A DNA stretch of 64,000 nt from Pleurocapsa minor GSE-CHR-MK 17-07R (GCA_019359125.1 JAHHHY010000014.1:1-64000); one strand, 5' to 3'. Shown: positions 25,083 to 34,429, counted from the stretch's first letter. A program made the numbers and translations. The notes: a model not told the origin generated them from the letters alone.

Positions 25083-26366
25083 ATGGCGACGGCAACCGGG
25101 ATTCAGTCGCTGCCCAATGCGCAGAATATCACCCGCGTGGTGCTGCCCAACGGCATCGTCGTGCTGGTCTACGAAAACTTCGCCGCGCAGTCGGTCGTGT
25201 TCACCGGCACGCTGAACGCGGGCAGTATTTTTGAGCCGTTCGAGAAGAATGGCCTCGCCTCGCTCACGGCGGCGGCGCTGATGCGCGGCACGAAAACGCG
25301 CGACTTCAACACGCTGGCCACCATCCAGGAAGACATCGGCGCGGACGTGAATGTCGGCGGCGGCACCTTCAAGGTCAGCTTTTCGGGCAAGTCGCTGGCC
25401 GAAGACCTGAATGTGACGCTGGATGTGCTGGCCGATGTGCTGCGCCATCCGTCGTTCCCTGAGCAGCAGGTCGAGCGCCTGCGCGCCGAGGTCATCACCG
25501 GCCTGAAGATGCGCGAGCAGGATACGCGGTCGCGGGCGAACCGCGCCTTCACGCAGGCGCTGTATCCGCCCAATCATCCATATCATTACCCGCGCAGCGG
25601 CACCCTGCAAACGGTGCCGTCGCTTTCGCTGGACGACCTGCGCGCCTTTCACGCGACGCATTACGGCCCGCGCGGCATGATTATCGTGATTTCTGGCGCG
25701 GTCAAAGCCGCCGACGCGGTCGCGCTGGTGTCACGCTATTTTGCCGACTGGGACAATCCCGGCCAGCCGGAACCACCTGTGCTGCCCGATTTCTCGCTTC
25801 CGCCGACGATCACGCGGTCACGCGTCGCGCTGGCTGGCAAGACGCAGTCGGACATCGTCATGGGGGTGCCGGGGCCGTCGCGCCTGTCGCCCGATTATCA
25901 GGCGGCCACGCTGGCCAACAGCATCCTGGGGCAGTTTGGCATGATGGGGCGCATCGGCAATGTCGTGCGCGAACAGCTTGGCCTGGCCTATTATGCCTAC
26001 AGCGCCATGGAGGGCGGGCACGGCCCCGGCCCGTGGACGATCGCGGCCGGCGTGAACCCGGCCAATGTCGAGCTGGCGATTGATCGCGCGCTGGAGCAGG
26101 TGCGGCGCATCATCAGCGACCCGGTCACGGCCGATGAGCTGGCTGATAACCAGTCGTACCTGGTGGGCCGCCTGCCGCTGCAATTAGAGGCCAACGAAGG
26201 CCTGGTGGGCACCATCCTCAATATGGAGATGTACAACCTGGGGCTCGATTATCTGCTGCACTATCGCGATATGGTGTACAGCCATACGCCGCTGTCGCTG
26301 CTGGAAGCGACGCAGAAGTATCTGCATCCGGATCGCTTCGTGATTGGGATTGCCGGTCCGGCGTAA
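25083..26366 (+). CDS. M16-family peptidase-like, inactive partner subunit
   Basis: 427 residues with the M16 fold. The first half aligns with its neighbour (NGIVVLVYENFAAQSVVFTG, then NGLASLTAAALMRGTK), but HxxEH is replaced, so zinc cannot be bound. The C-terminal R/Y region (NVVREQLGLAYYAYSAMEGG) that contributes to substrate binding in the heterodimer is conserved. Family knowledge: such alpha/beta pairs act together, with the alpha-like subunit binding substrate. The ATG at 25083 follows the previous stop immediately. A terminator at 26383 ends the two-gene operon. Confidence 0.9.
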   Translation: MATATGIQSLPNAQNITRVVLPNGIVVLVYENFAAQSVVFTGTLNAGSIFEPFEKNGLASLTAAALMRGTKTRDFNTLATIQEDIGADVNVGGGTFKVSFSGKSLAEDLNVTLDVLADVLRHPSFPEQQVERLRAEVITGLKMREQDTRSRANRAFTQALYPPNHPYHYPRSGTLQTVPSLSLDDLRAFHATHYGPRGMIIVISGAVKAADAVALVSRYFADWDNPGQPEPPVLPDFSLPPTITRSRVALAGKTQSDIVMGVPGPSRLSPDYQAATLANSILGQFGMMGRIGNVVREQLGLAYYAYSAMEGGHGPGPWTIAAGVNPANVELAIDRALEQVRRIISDPVTADELADNQSYLVGRLPLQLEANEGLVGTILNMEMYNLGLDYLLHYRDMVYSHTPLSLLEATQKYLHPDRFVIGIAGPA

Positions 26367-26382
26367 CGCGTAGGGGAAGTCG

Positions 26383-26420
26383 GGCGCCCTGTGTGGAGTT
26401 TACACACCGGGCGCCTTTTT
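26383..26420 (+). terminator. Rho-independent terminator after the M16 pair
   Basis: GGCGCCCTGTGTG pairs with CACACCGGGCGCC (one mismatch or wobble) with a short GAGTTTA loop, then TTTTT. Very stable. Confidence 0.85.
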
Positions 26421-26468
26421 ATTGGCCCGCAAGAGACTGTTGATGACCGGGAAAGGCTTCAGCGGCGA

Positions 26469-26759
26469 CTAGTAATCGTCGTCTTCATCCTCGAAGTCGT
26501 CCAGGTCGTCGTCATCTTCGTCGAAATCGAAGTCATCTTCGTCGTCGTCATAGCCATCGTCGTCGAAGTCATCGTCGTCGTCGTAGCCTTCATCGTCATC
26601 CAGGTCGATGTCGAAGTCTTCTTCGTCTTCGATTTCGTCCTCAAATTCGTCTTCTTCGATCTCGATATCTTCGTCTTCCAGATCGTCAGACAGGTCAAAA
26701 TACGGCCCACGCAGGGCTTCCAATTCCATTTCAAGGTCGCTGAAGCGGTCGTTGGTCAT
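26469..26759 (-). CDS. Extremely acidic small protein
   Basis: 96 residues. The N-terminal 22 (MTNDRFSDLEMELEALRGPY) look helical; the remaining part is almost only Asp, Glu, Phe, Ile and Tyr in runs such as DDDEGYDDDDDFDDDGYDDD, giving a highly negative charge. No family is recognised. Low-complexity acidic tails of this kind bind cations or basic proteins. A good promoter (TTGATA/TATACA) lies upstream at 26801-26829. The opposite strand is also open over the same stretch, but its Val/Ile-only composition marks it as the antisense shadow. The upstream M16 subunit has a similar acidic tail. Confidence 0.65.
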   Translation of the reverse strand: MTNDRFSDLEMELEALRGPYFDLSDDLEDEDIEIEEDEFEDEIEDEEDFDIDLDDDEGYDDDDDFDDDGYDDDEDDFDFDEDDDDLDDFEDEDDDY

Positions 26760-26800
26760 CGCAATCTCTCAATCTGCGCATTTTGAAGTTACGTTCGCAT

Positions 26801-26829
26801 TGTATAGCAAAGCGCGCGTATTGTATCAA
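26801..26829 (-). promoter_or_regulatory. Promoter of the acidic protein gene
   Basis: On the minus strand TTGATA (26829-26824) and TATACA (26806-26801) are 17 bases apart, about 40 bases upstream of the ATG at 26759. Both hexamers are close to the sigma-70 consensus. Confidence 0.6.
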
Positions 26830-26873
26830 GTGTTTTCCGCCGTGCTACGCCCAATATTCGCGGGCGCGCAAAT

Positions 26874-27467
26874 TCAGGCGGACGCACGTTCGCGCACCAT
26901 CTGCGCAAAGTACGTATGCAGGCGCAGATCATCCGTCAGTTCCGGATGAAACGCGGTTGCCAGCAGATGCCCCTGCTGCACTGCGACGATGCGGCCATCG
27001 GGCAGGGTGGAGAGAATCTCCACGGGTGGCGTGGCCGCTGCATCCACGGCGGTCACCAGCGGCGCCCGAATGAACACGGCGTTGAACGGTGCGTCGTCCA
27101 GCACGGTCACGGGCAGGGCCTGCTCGAAGCTGTCGATCTGGCGGCCAAATGCGTTGCGGTTGACGGTAATGTCCATCACACCCAGGATCGGCTGACGGTC
27201 GTTGCCGATGTCGCGCGCCAGAAAGATCATGCCCGCGCACGTGCCCCACGTTGGTTTGTCGCTGGCGAAGGCGCGCAGCGGCTCGATCAGCTTGTATTCG
27301 GCGGCCAGCTTGCCGATGACCGTGCTTTCGCCGCCGGGGATAATCAGGCCATCCAGCCCGTCTAACTGCGCGGGCAGGCGCACCTGCACCGTCTCAATGC
27401 CCAATGCGTGCAGTTTCTTCTCGTGTTCGATAAATGCGCCCTGCAGCGCCAATACGCCAACTTTCAT
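26874..27467 (-). CDS. pdxT: PdxT, glutaminase subunit of PLP synthase
   Basis: 197 residues. It hydrolyses glutamine and hands ammonia to PdxS for making pyridoxal 5'-phosphate. The class I glutaminase triad is visible: Cys77 in WGTCAGMI, and His174 and Glu176 in AFHPEL. The segment LIIPGGESTVIGKLA is characteristic of PdxT, and the length matches the family. pdxS is not adjacent and not in the window, which is unusual because the two genes are often paired. Confidence 0.95.
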   Translation of the reverse strand: MKVGVLALQGAFIEHEKKLHALGIETVQVRLPAQLDGLDGLIIPGGESTVIGKLAAEYKLIEPLRAFASDKPTWGTCAGMIFLARDIGNDRQPILGVMDITVNRNAFGRQIDSFEQALPVTVLDDAPFNAVFIRAPLVTAVDAAATPPVEILSTLPDGRIVAVQQGHLLATAFHPELTDDLRLHTYFAQMVRERASA

Positions 27468-27619
27468 GCTTGTTCGTTCCCGTTCATCACCATACGTCCT
27501 GATTTATATGCTTGCCCAGTTGCCCGCAATGGTCAAGCCCCATACCCGGCCAATTGAGACCTGTGCGACATTGGCATGAATGGGTCAGGCATATCCCGCA
27601 GATTTGCGTGTTTTTTTGC

Positions 27620-27677
27620 CCCTCAGTCCACACCGTGGAGAGGGGCGGTTGAGCGAAGCGAAACGGGGTGAGGCTGG
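27620..27677 (+). repeat. Dispersed GC-rich repeat, family A copy 4
   Basis: CCCTCAGTCCACACCGTGGAG followed by AGGGGCGGTTGAGCGAAGCG and GGGGTGAGGCTGG. It is more diverged than the other copies but has the same order of blocks. Confidence 0.6.
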
Positions 27678-27684
27678 TCCCATG

Positions 27685-27721
27685 TGCAACACATCCAAAC
27701 AGGACCTTTGGATGTGTTGCA
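27685..27721. repeat. Perfect 15-bp hairpin
   Basis: TGCAACACATCCAAA at 27685-27699 and TTTGGATGTGTTGCA at 27707-27721 are exact reverse complements around a 7-base loop. No T-run follows. The right arm overlaps the -35 of the promoter of the CAP-domain gene, so it may be an operator; it is also the size of a small MITE-like or REP element. Confidence 0.7.
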
Positions 27722-27744
27722 GGATGACGTGCGCGCCCTACAAT
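27717..27744 (+). promoter_or_regulatory. Candidate promoter of the CAP-domain gene
   Basis: TTGCAG at 27717-27722 and TACAAT at 27739-27744 with 16 bases between, about 30 bases before the ATG at 27773. Confidence 0.5.
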
Positions 27745-27772
27745 TCTGCGTGGGACGATGAGAGGAACACAC

Positions 27773-28327
27773 ATGCGCTTCAGAACGACAATTATGATGA
27801 TGGCCGGGCTGCTCATGCTGGCGCTGCTGCTGGCCAGCGGCGCACTGCTGGCGCAGGATGCCCCGGATGCCATCGTGTCACAACCGACGCCCACGCCAGA
27901 GCTGCTGCCGCCCGATATTGACCTGATGCGCGAGGTCTACACCCGGCTCAACAATCATCGCCTGCGCATCGGCCTGCACCCGTACCGCTGGAATGCCGCG
28001 CTCTCGATCGCCGCGCAGGAACAGGCCGAATATCTGGTGGGGCGGCGCGTGCGCCTGCATTTCCGGGCAGACGGCAGCTCTCCCAGCCAGCGCGCCATCG
28101 CCGCAGGATTCCCGCCGGCGGGCTGGTGCTGTGGCGAAAACTTCTATCGCAGCACCGACGTCACGCCATCGTTCGCCGTGTCGTGGTGGCTGGGCAGCAT
28201 CAACCATGTCGGAAATATGGTCAACCGCACGTTCACAGATGTGGGCGTGGGCATGAGCAGTGACGGCTACACGACCGCCTATGTGCTGGTGTTTGGCGAA
28301 ATGGCGGACCCCAACCAGGACGGCTGA
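27773..28327 (+). CDS. Secreted CAP-domain (SCP-like) protein
   Basis: 184 residues. A signal peptide with a hydrophobic core (MMMAGLLMLALLLASGALLA) ends near LAQDA. The rest is a CAP domain: LNNHRLRIGLHPYRWNAALS, the H-containing strand RVRLHFRADGSS, GENFYRS and the C-terminal DVGVGMSSDGYTTAYVLVFG. Bacterial CAP proteins are extracellular and of mostly unknown function. The ATG at 27773 is supported by GAGAGGA upstream; an ATG at 27758 is less likely. Confidence 0.88.
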   Translation: MRFRTTIMMMAGLLMLALLLASGALLAQDAPDAIVSQPTPTPELLPPDIDLMREVYTRLNNHRLRIGLHPYRWNAALSIAAQEQAEYLVGRRVRLHFRADGSSPSQRAIAAGFPPAGWCCGENFYRSTDVTPSFAVSWWLGSINHVGNMVNRTFTDVGVGMSSDGYTTAYVLVFGEMADPNQDG

Positions 28328-28415
28328 AGCGCCCCGGTGAATTGGAAATCAGGCCAGGTCGCGCTACACTAACGGGAAGAATTCATGTCGTGCTTCTCGT
28401 TGAAAGGTGGGCGCA

Positions 28416-30056
28416 ATGCCTCATGCGCTGGCAGGAAAATCGGTCCCTTCAAGTCAGTTGATGGATGCTGCCGCGCTGGAGCGCAGCTATTACGAGCTGA
28501 AGCCAGACCTCGAAAATCCGAAGCATCTGGTGGCCTTTGGCACCAGCGGCCACCGCGGCACGCCGTTTGACGGCAGCTTCACCGAGTCGCATATCCTGGC
28601 GATCACGCAGGCGATCTGCGAGTATCGCGCAGCACAGGGCATCAGCGGGCCGCTGTATATGGGCAAGGACACGCATGGCGCGTCGGCCCCGGCCCAGCGG
28701 ACGGCGCTGGAAGTGCTGGCGGCCAACGGCGTACACACCTATGTGCAGCAGGATGATGGCAATACCCCAACGCCCGTGATTTCCCGCGCCATCCTCACCT
28801 ATAACAAAAACCGGCAGGACGGGCTGGCTGATGGCATCATCATCACGCCCTCGCATAACCCGCCCGAAGATGGCGGCTTCAAATACAATCCGCCCAACGG
28901 CGGCCCGGCCGACACCGATATCACCGGCTGGGTGCAGAAACGCGCCAACGCCATCCTGCGCGACGGCCTGGCCGATGTTCAGCGCATCCCGTATGAGCGC
29001 GCGCTGGTGGCCGAAACCACCCACATCATCGACTATGCGCCGGACTATGTGCGTGACCTGGGCGCTGTGCTGAATATGGAAGCGATTCACGGCGCTGGCC
29101 TGCGCATCGGCATCGACCCGCTGGGCGGCGCGGCGGCGGCCTACTGGGACATCGTGGCTGAGGTGTACAAGCTGGATATCACGGTTGTCAACCGCGTGAT
29201 TGACCCGACATTTTCGTTCATGACGCTCGACCACGATGGCAAGGTGCGCATGGACTGCTCCAGCCCGTACGCGATGGCCGGGCTGATCGGCCTGAAAGAC
29301 CAGTTCGATATCGCCTTCGCCAATGACCCGGACAGCGACCGCCACGGCATCGTCACGCCGTCTGGCGGGCTGATGAACCCGAATCATTATCTGGCGGTAG
29401 CGATCGACCATCTGGTGCGCACGCGTTTCAACTGGTCCAATGATGTCGCCATCGGCAAGACGATGGTCAGCAGCACGCAGATCGACCGCGTGGTGGAGAC
29501 GCTCAATCGTCGGCTGTATGAAGTCCCGGTAGGCTTCAAGTATTTCGCGCCCGGCCTGTATGACGGCACGGTGGTGTTTGGCGGCGAGGAAAGCGCCGGG
29601 GCCAGCTTTGTGCGCCGCGATGGCTCCGCCTGGTCCACCGACAAGGACGGCCTGATTCTGGGGCTGCTGGCGGCTGAAATTACCGCCATCACTGGCGCCG
29701 ACCCCAGCGCACGTTACCGGGAATTTGAAGGGCACTATGGCGCGACGTACTATACGCGCCAGGATACCCCCAGCACCCCGGCAGAAAAGAAGGCGCTGGC
29801 GGGATTGTCTGCCGACAGCGTGCAGGCAGAGTCGCTGGCGGGAGACCCAATCACCGCGCGCCTGACGCATGCCCCCGGCAATAACGCCGCGCTGGGCGGC
29901 CTGAAAGTCACCACCGCGAACGGCTGGTTTGCAGCACGGCCCAGCGGCACCGAAGATATCTATAAGCTGTATGCCGAGAGCTATCACAGCCAGGCCCATC
30001 TGGACGAGATCGTGACGGAAGCGCGCGCGCTGGTGAGCGCGTCTCTGGCAGGCTGA
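28416..30056 (+). CDS. pgm: Phosphoglucomutase (alpha-D-glucose phosphate-specific)
   Basis: 546 residues, the same length as Escherichia coli Pgm. It interconverts glucose 1-phosphate and glucose 6-phosphate. FGTSGHRG marks domain 1. The phosphoserine loop [12 protein letters not shown] places Ser146 at the same number as in E. coli. The metal loop DPDSDRHG and the sugar loop [10 protein letters not shown] follow, and the C-terminal phosphate-binding [10 protein letters not shown] is intact. The ATG at 28416 with AAAGG upstream is preferred over the GTG at 28407. It heads a long run of same-strand carbon-metabolism genes. Confidence 0.95.
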   Translation: MPHALAGKSVPSSQLMDAAALERSYYELKPDLENPKHLVAFGTSGHRGTPFDGSFTESHILAITQAICEYRAAQGISGPLYMGKDTHGASAPAQRTALEVLAANGVHTYVQQDDGNTPTPVISRAILTYNKNRQDGLADGIIITPSHNPPEDGGFKYNPPNGGPADTDITGWVQKRANAILRDGLADVQRIPYERALVAETTHIIDYAPDYVRDLGAVLNMEAIHGAGLRIGIDPLGGAAAAYWDIVAEVYKLDITVVNRVIDPTFSFMTLDHDGKVRMDCSSPYAMAGLIGLKDQFDIAFANDPDSDRHGIVTPSGGLMNPNHYLAVAIDHLVRTRFNWSNDVAIGKTMVSSTQIDRVVETLNRRLYEVPVGFKYFAPGLYDGTVVFGGEESAGASFVRRDGSAWSTDKDGLILGLLAAEITAITGADPSARYREFEGHYGATYYTRQDTPSTPAEKKALAGLSADSVQAESLAGDPITARLTHAPGNNAALGGLKVTTANGWFAARPSGTEDIYKLYAESYHSQAHLDEIVTEARALVSASLAG

Positions 30057-30153
30057 CGGGCGAAAGTGCAAGCCGGTTCGTAAGGATTGGCGTGCAGGGC
30101 GCACCAGAGTTTCATCAGGCACACGTGGAGCACAGGAAAGTGAGAATCAACCG

Positions 30154-30627
30154 ATGCGCGTAGCGATTGGCGCAGATCATGCAGGATTTCATCTGAAGGG
30201 CCCGCTGTCTGACATGCTGAGGGAGCTGGGCTATGAGGTGGTGGACTGCGGCGGGGTGAATGACCCGAAAGACGACTATCCCGACTTTGCCGATGCCCTG
30301 GGCACGGCTGTCATGAAAGGCGAGGCCGAGCGCGGTGTGCTGGTGTGCGGCAGCGGCATCGGCGCCAATATCGCCGTGAACAAGATTCCCGGCGTGCGCG
30401 CCAGCATCGCCCACGACAGCTATTCCGCGCGCCAGGGCGTCGAACATGACGACATGAACGTGCTGGTGCTGGGCGGGCGCGTGATCGGCATCGAGACCGC
30501 GCGCGAAGTGCTGAAATCATTCCTCAGCGCCAGTTTCAGCGGCGAGGAGCGCCACGCGCGCCGCCTGGCCAAAGTGCAGGCGATTGAATCACGCTATTCT
30601 TCCGCCGATCCGGGCACCCATGCCTGA
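30154..30627 (+). CDS. rpiB: Ribose 5-phosphate isomerase B
   Basis: 157 residues. It interconverts ribose 5-phosphate and ribulose 5-phosphate. The N-terminus [11 protein letters not shown] with Asp8/His9, the catalytic Cys65 in [16 protein letters not shown], and the phosphate-contact His in [19 protein letters not shown] fit RpiB rather than galactose 6-phosphate isomerase. It lies 97 bases after pgm and 28 before tal-pgi. Confidence 0.93.
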   Translation: MRVAIGADHAGFHLKGPLSDMLRELGYEVVDCGGVNDPKDDYPDFADALGTAVMKGEAERGVLVCGSGIGANIAVNKIPGVRASIAHDSYSARQGVEHDDMNVLVLGGRVIGIETAREVLKSFLSASFSGEERHARRLAKVQAIESRYSSADPGTHA

Positions 30628-30655
30628 TACGGCTGGCGAGTAAAAGGACACCTAT

Positions 30656-33505
30656 ATGACAGACAAGACAAACTCCCTGGTGCAGCTCAGCGCGCATGGG
30701 CAAAGCCCGTGGCTGGACTACATTCGACGCGACCTGATTCACAGCGGCGAGCTTCAGCGCATGATTGATCAGGACGGCCTGCGCGGCATGACCAGCAATC
30801 CTGCTATTTTTGAGAAGGCCGTCGCGTCCAGCAAAGACTACGCCGATATCCTGCAATCGCCGGATGCCGCCGCGCAGTCCAGCAAGACGCTGTACGAGCG
30901 CCTGGCCATTCGCGATGTGCAGGACGCCGCCGATGTCATGCGCTCTGTGTATGACGCAACACACAAGCTGGACGGCTATGTCAGCCTGGAGGTTTCGCCC
31001 ACGCTGGCCTACGACACCGACGGCACAATCGAGGAAGCGCGCCGTCTGTGGGCATCAGTTGGTCGGCCGAACGTGATGATTAAAGTGCCGGCGACCGAGC
31101 AGGGCATTCCGGCGATTGAGACGCTCATCGGCGAGGGCATCAACGTCAATGTGACGCTGCTGTTTGCCCGCGACATGTACGAACGCGTGGCCTGGGCTTA
31201 TATCAGCGGCCTGGAGAAATTCGCGGCGGCTGGCGGCGATGTCAGCGGCGTGGCCAGTGTGGCCAGCTTCTTTGTCAGCCGCATCGACGCCAAAGTCGAC
31301 AAGCAGCTGAAAGAGCTGGCAGAGCGCGCCGGTGCTGACAAAGCCGGCTTGTCCAGCCTGTCGAGCCGCGTGGCGATTGCCAATGCGAAGCTCGCCTATC
31401 AGAGCTATCTGCGCCTGTTTTCCGGCGTGCGCTGGGATGCGCTGAAGGCAAAGCATGCCCAGCCGCAGCGCCTGTTGTGGGCCAGCACCGGCACCAAAGA
31501 CCCGGCGCTGAAAGACACGCTGTATGTCGAGACGCTGATCGGGCCGGACACGGTGAATACGCTGCCGCCCGCCACGCTCGACGCTTTTCGTGACCACGGC
31601 GTCGTCGCTGATACGCTTCAGGCTGATGTCGACCAGGCACAGGGCGTGCTCGACGCGCTGGCCGGCCACGGCGTCTCGCTGAAGGCGATCACCGACACGC
31701 TGCTGGACGAGGGCGTGCAGTTGTTTGAAGCAGCGTTTGCCAATCTGCTGGGCGCGGTCGATAAGCGTCAGCTGCCTGTGCCCACCGCGCCGGTCGCGCT
31801 GATGCAGACCATGCTGCCGCCGGAATTGCAGTCTGCGGCCAATGATGTGGTGTCAGATTGGAGCGCCACCGACAAGGTGCGCCGTCTGTGGGCCGGGGAT
31901 GCCGAAATCTGGACGAATGCCGATGAGGCCAAATGGCTGGGCTGGCTGACCATCACCGGCCAGATGCTGGGCCAGGTGGAACACCTGAACGAAATTGCCG
32001 AGGATGTGCGCAAGGCTGGCTTCAAACACATCCTGCTGCTGGGCATGGGCGGCAGCAGCCTGGGCCCTGAAGTGCTGCGCATGACCTATGGCATCATCGA
32101 CGGCTATCCAGAGCTGCTGGTGCTCGACTCGACCGACCCGCAGCAGGTGGCCGCGTTCGAGAAGTCGGTCGATCTGGCGGACACGCTGTTCATCGTCGCC
32201 AGCAAGAGCGGCAGCACGCTGGAACCGAATATCTTCAAGCAGTATTTCTATCAGCGCGTGGTCGAGACGATTGGCGCGGACAAAGCGGGCTCGCGCTTCA
32301 TCGCGATCACCGACCCCGGCTCGAAGATGGAGCAGGTGGCGAAGGCCGACGGTTTCCGCCACATTGTGTACGGCCTGCCCAGCATCGGCGGGCGCTATTC
32401 GGTGCTGTCGGCGTTCGGCATGGTTCCCGCCGCGCTGATGGGCCTGAATGTGCATCGTTTCCTCACCCGCGCGCACGACATGGCCATCACCTGCGGCGCG
32501 CACACGTCCGCCGAGGAAAATCCAGGCGTACAGCTTGGCGCGATCCTGGGCGCAGCCGCTGTGAAATTTGGCCGCGACAAGGTGACCGTCTTCACCAGCC
32601 CGGCTGTGTATGACCTGGGCGCGTGGCTGGAACAGCTCATCGCTGAAAGCACGGGCAAGATCGGCCTGGGCCTGATCCCGGTTGACCGGGAAGCCGTGGC
32701 CGAGCCGCAGTTGTACGGCGATGATCGTGTGTTCGTGTATGTGCGTTATTCGGGCGCGCCTGACGTGGCGCAGGATGAGGCTGTGGGCAAGCTGATGGCG
32801 GCTGGCCTGCCGGTCGTGATGATCGAGCTGGACGACCTGGATAATCTGGGTGCGGAATTTTTCCGCTGGGAGATGGCTACGGCTGTCGCCGGCGCGGTCA
32901 TCGGCATCAATCCGTTTGACCAGCCCGACGTGGAAAGCGCCAAGATTGCCTCGCGCAAGCAGACCGAAGCCTATGAGCAGACGGGCAGCCTGCCCCCCAT
33001 GACGCCGCTGTTGAGCGAAAATGGCATCACCCTGTATGCCGATGCTGGCCAGTCGGATGCGCTGAAGTCCGACTCGCTGTCGGGCGTGCTGCGCAAGCTG
33101 CTGGCCCAGGTGAAAGCTGGCGACTATGTCGCCTTCTCCGCGTTTATCGAGATGAATACCGAGCATGAAGCCCTGCTTCAGCGGGCGCGTCATGCCGTGC
33201 GCGATGCAAAGCGCGTGGCCACCTGCCTCGGCTTTGGGCCGCGCTTCCTGCACAGCACCGGCCAGGCCTATAAAGGCGGACCAAACAGCGGCGTCTTCCT
33301 GCAAATCACCAGTGACGACCGCGCCGACCTGCCCGTGCCCGGCCAGAAATTCACCTTTGGCGTGGTGAAAGAGGCGCAGGCGCGCGGCGACTTTGAAGTG
33401 CTGGCGTCGCGCGGGCGGCGGGCGCTGCGAGTGCATCTGGGGGCCGATGTCGCCTCTGGCCTGCGGGCGCTGAACGAAGCGGTTGCGGCCGCCCTGCGCG
33501 ACTGA
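30656..33505 (+). CDS. tal-pgi: Bifunctional transaldolase / glucose-6-phosphate isomerase
   Basis: 949 residues, a natural fusion. Residues 1-about 370 are transaldolase, with GMTSNPAIFEKA and the Schiff-base Lys143 in NVMIKVPATEQG. Residues about 400-949 are glucose-6-phosphate isomerase with the SIS motif LGMGGSSLGPEV, the sugar-phosphate loop SKSGSTLEPN, and the C-terminal GFGPRFLHSTGQAYKGG containing the catalytic His and Lys. The fusion is known from Chloroflexota and some Actinobacteria, Cyanobacteria and gamma-proteobacteria. It couples the non-oxidative pentose-phosphate branch to glycolysis. Confidence 0.95.
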   Translation: MTDKTNSLVQLSAHGQSPWLDYIRRDLIHSGELQRMIDQDGLRGMTSNPAIFEKAVASSKDYADILQSPDAAAQSSKTLYERLAIRDVQDAADVMRSVYDATHKLDGYVSLEVSPTLAYDTDGTIEEARRLWASVGRPNVMIKVPATEQGIPAIETLIGEGINVNVTLLFARDMYERVAWAYISGLEKFAAAGGDVSGVASVASFFVSRIDAKVDKQLKELAERAGADKAGLSSLSSRVAIANAKLAYQSYLRLFSGVRWDALKAKHAQPQRLLWASTGTKDPALKDTLYVETLIGPDTVNTLPPATLDAFRDHGVVADTLQADVDQAQGVLDALAGHGVSLKAITDTLLDEGVQLFEAAFANLLGAVDKRQLPVPTAPVALMQTMLPPELQSAANDVVSDWSATDKVRRLWAGDAEIWTNADEAKWLGWLTITGQMLGQVEHLNEIAEDVRKAGFKHILLLGMGGSSLGPEVLRMTYGIIDGYPELLVLDSTDPQQVAAFEKSVDLADTLFIVASKSGSTLEPNIFKQYFYQRVVETIGADKAGSRFIAITDPGSKMEQVAKADGFRHIVYGLPSIGGRYSVLSAFGMVPAALMGLNVHRFLTRAHDMAITCGAHTSAEENPGVQLGAILGAAAVKFGRDKVTVFTSPAVYDLGAWLEQLIAESTGKIGLGLIPVDREAVAEPQLYGDDRVFVYVRYSGAPDVAQDEAVGKLMAAGLPVVMIELDDLDNLGAEFFRWEMATAVAGAVIGINPFDQPDVESAKIASRKQTEAYEQTGSLPPMTPLLSENGITLYADAGQSDALKSDSLSGVLRKLLAQVKAGDYVAFSAFIEMNTEHEALLQRARHAVRDAKRVATCLGFGPRFLHSTGQAYKGGPNSGVFLQITSDDRADLPVPGQKFTFGVVKEAQARGDFEVLASRGRRALRVHLGADVASGLRALNEAVAAALRD

Positions 33506-33519
33506 AAGGGAATCTTTGC

Positions 33520-34368
33520 ATGACAGCAACTGCTTATGCCGTCCGCGAACGGGGCATTCATGATGCCCCGATGGTGCGCCTGATCAACCACGATCTGTCA
33601 ACAGCGCAGGTGTATCTGCACGGCGCCAGCCTCACCTCCTGGAGCCCGGCGCGGGGTGGCGAACGGCTGTATCTGAGCGAACGCGCCACCTTTGCCGGCG
33701 AAGGTGCGATTCGCGGGGGCACGCCGATCTGCTGGCCGCAGTTCAACCTGGTGGGGCCGCTGCCGCGCCACGGCTTTGCCCGCTCGATGCAGTGGGATTA
33801 CATGGGCGCGGTGTGGGGCGAAGGCGCGCTGACGGCCCGCTTCATGCTGGCATCCGACGCGGCCACGCGGTCGATCTGGCCGGTGGACTTCGAGTGCGAA
33901 TACAATGTCACCGTGGGCGGTGAGATGCTGGATCTGCGGCTGACAGTGCGTAATACTGGCCCGCAGGATTTTTCCTTCACCGGCGCGCTGCATTCATACC
34001 TGGCCGCGTCGGCCGGGGATGTGCGCCTGGAGGGCCTGCATGGGGCATCGTATATGCAGTTCCCGTCGACGGAGAGGGTCACCGACAGCGAGCCTGTGTT
34101 CACGCTCAGCGGCCCGCAGGACCGCATCTATGTCGGCCAGTCGCAGGGGCTGACCATGCATGGCGGGCCGTCTCCGCTGCGGATTGAAAAGCAAAACTGG
34201 CCGGACGTGGTGGTGTGGAATCCGCATACCAACGCGGCGAATATTCCGGACATGCATCCGGATGACTGGCAGCGCTTTATCTGTGTGGAGGCCGCCTGCG
34301 TGGCGACCCCGATTCAGGTGCCTGCTGGTGGGGAATGGGTGGGCGCGCAGACACTGACCGCCCTGTAA
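33520..34368 (+). CDS. D-hexose-6-phosphate mutarotase (aldose 1-epimerase family)
   Basis: 282 residues of the galactose-mutarotase-like beta-sandwich. HGASLTSWSP and GGTPICWPQFN are typical of the YeaD-type hexose-6-phosphate mutarotases; the catalytic His is in LPRHGFAR and the Glu in VCVEAACV-like FICVEAACVATP. It speeds alpha/beta interconversion of glucose 6-phosphate. Its place 14 bases after tal-pgi matches that role. Confidence 0.9.
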   Translation: MTATAYAVRERGIHDAPMVRLINHDLSTAQVYLHGASLTSWSPARGGERLYLSERATFAGEGAIRGGTPICWPQFNLVGPLPRHGFARSMQWDYMGAVWGEGALTARFMLASDAATRSIWPVDFECEYNVTVGGEMLDLRLTVRNTGPQDFSFTGALHSYLAASAGDVRLEGLHGASYMQFPSTERVTDSEPVFTLSGPQDRIYVGQSQGLTMHGGPSPLRIEKQNWPDVVVWNPHTNAANIPDMHPDDWQRFICVEAACVATPIQVPAGGEWVGAQTLTAL

Positions 34369-34390
34369 GGTTCTGGTAATTCTTGTATAC

Positions 34391-34406
34391 GGCGCACTGC
34401 TGCGCC
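34391..34406 (+). other. Small hairpin before gnd
   Basis: GGCGCA-CTGC-TGCGCC forms a 6-bp stem between the mutarotase gene and gnd. Without a T-run it is more likely an mRNA processing or stability element than a terminator. Confidence 0.35.
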
Positions 34407-34429
34407 CTAAGGAATGGGGATAATCGACA

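Larger units (their letters stand above)
27468..27772. other. Divergent spacer with repeat, hairpin and promoter
   Basis: About 305 bases between pdxT (minus) and the CAP-domain gene (plus). It contains a family A repeat (27620-27677), a perfect 15-bp hairpin (27685-27721) and a candidate promoter (27717-27744). No gene is seen. Confidence 0.6.

Noticed and set aside
26391..26786. Plus-strand ORF rich in Val, Ile and Phe opposite the acidic gene
   Set aside because: It is the antisense reading of GAT/GAC/GAA-rich codons; no ribosome site, and the minus-strand gene has a good promoter and start.
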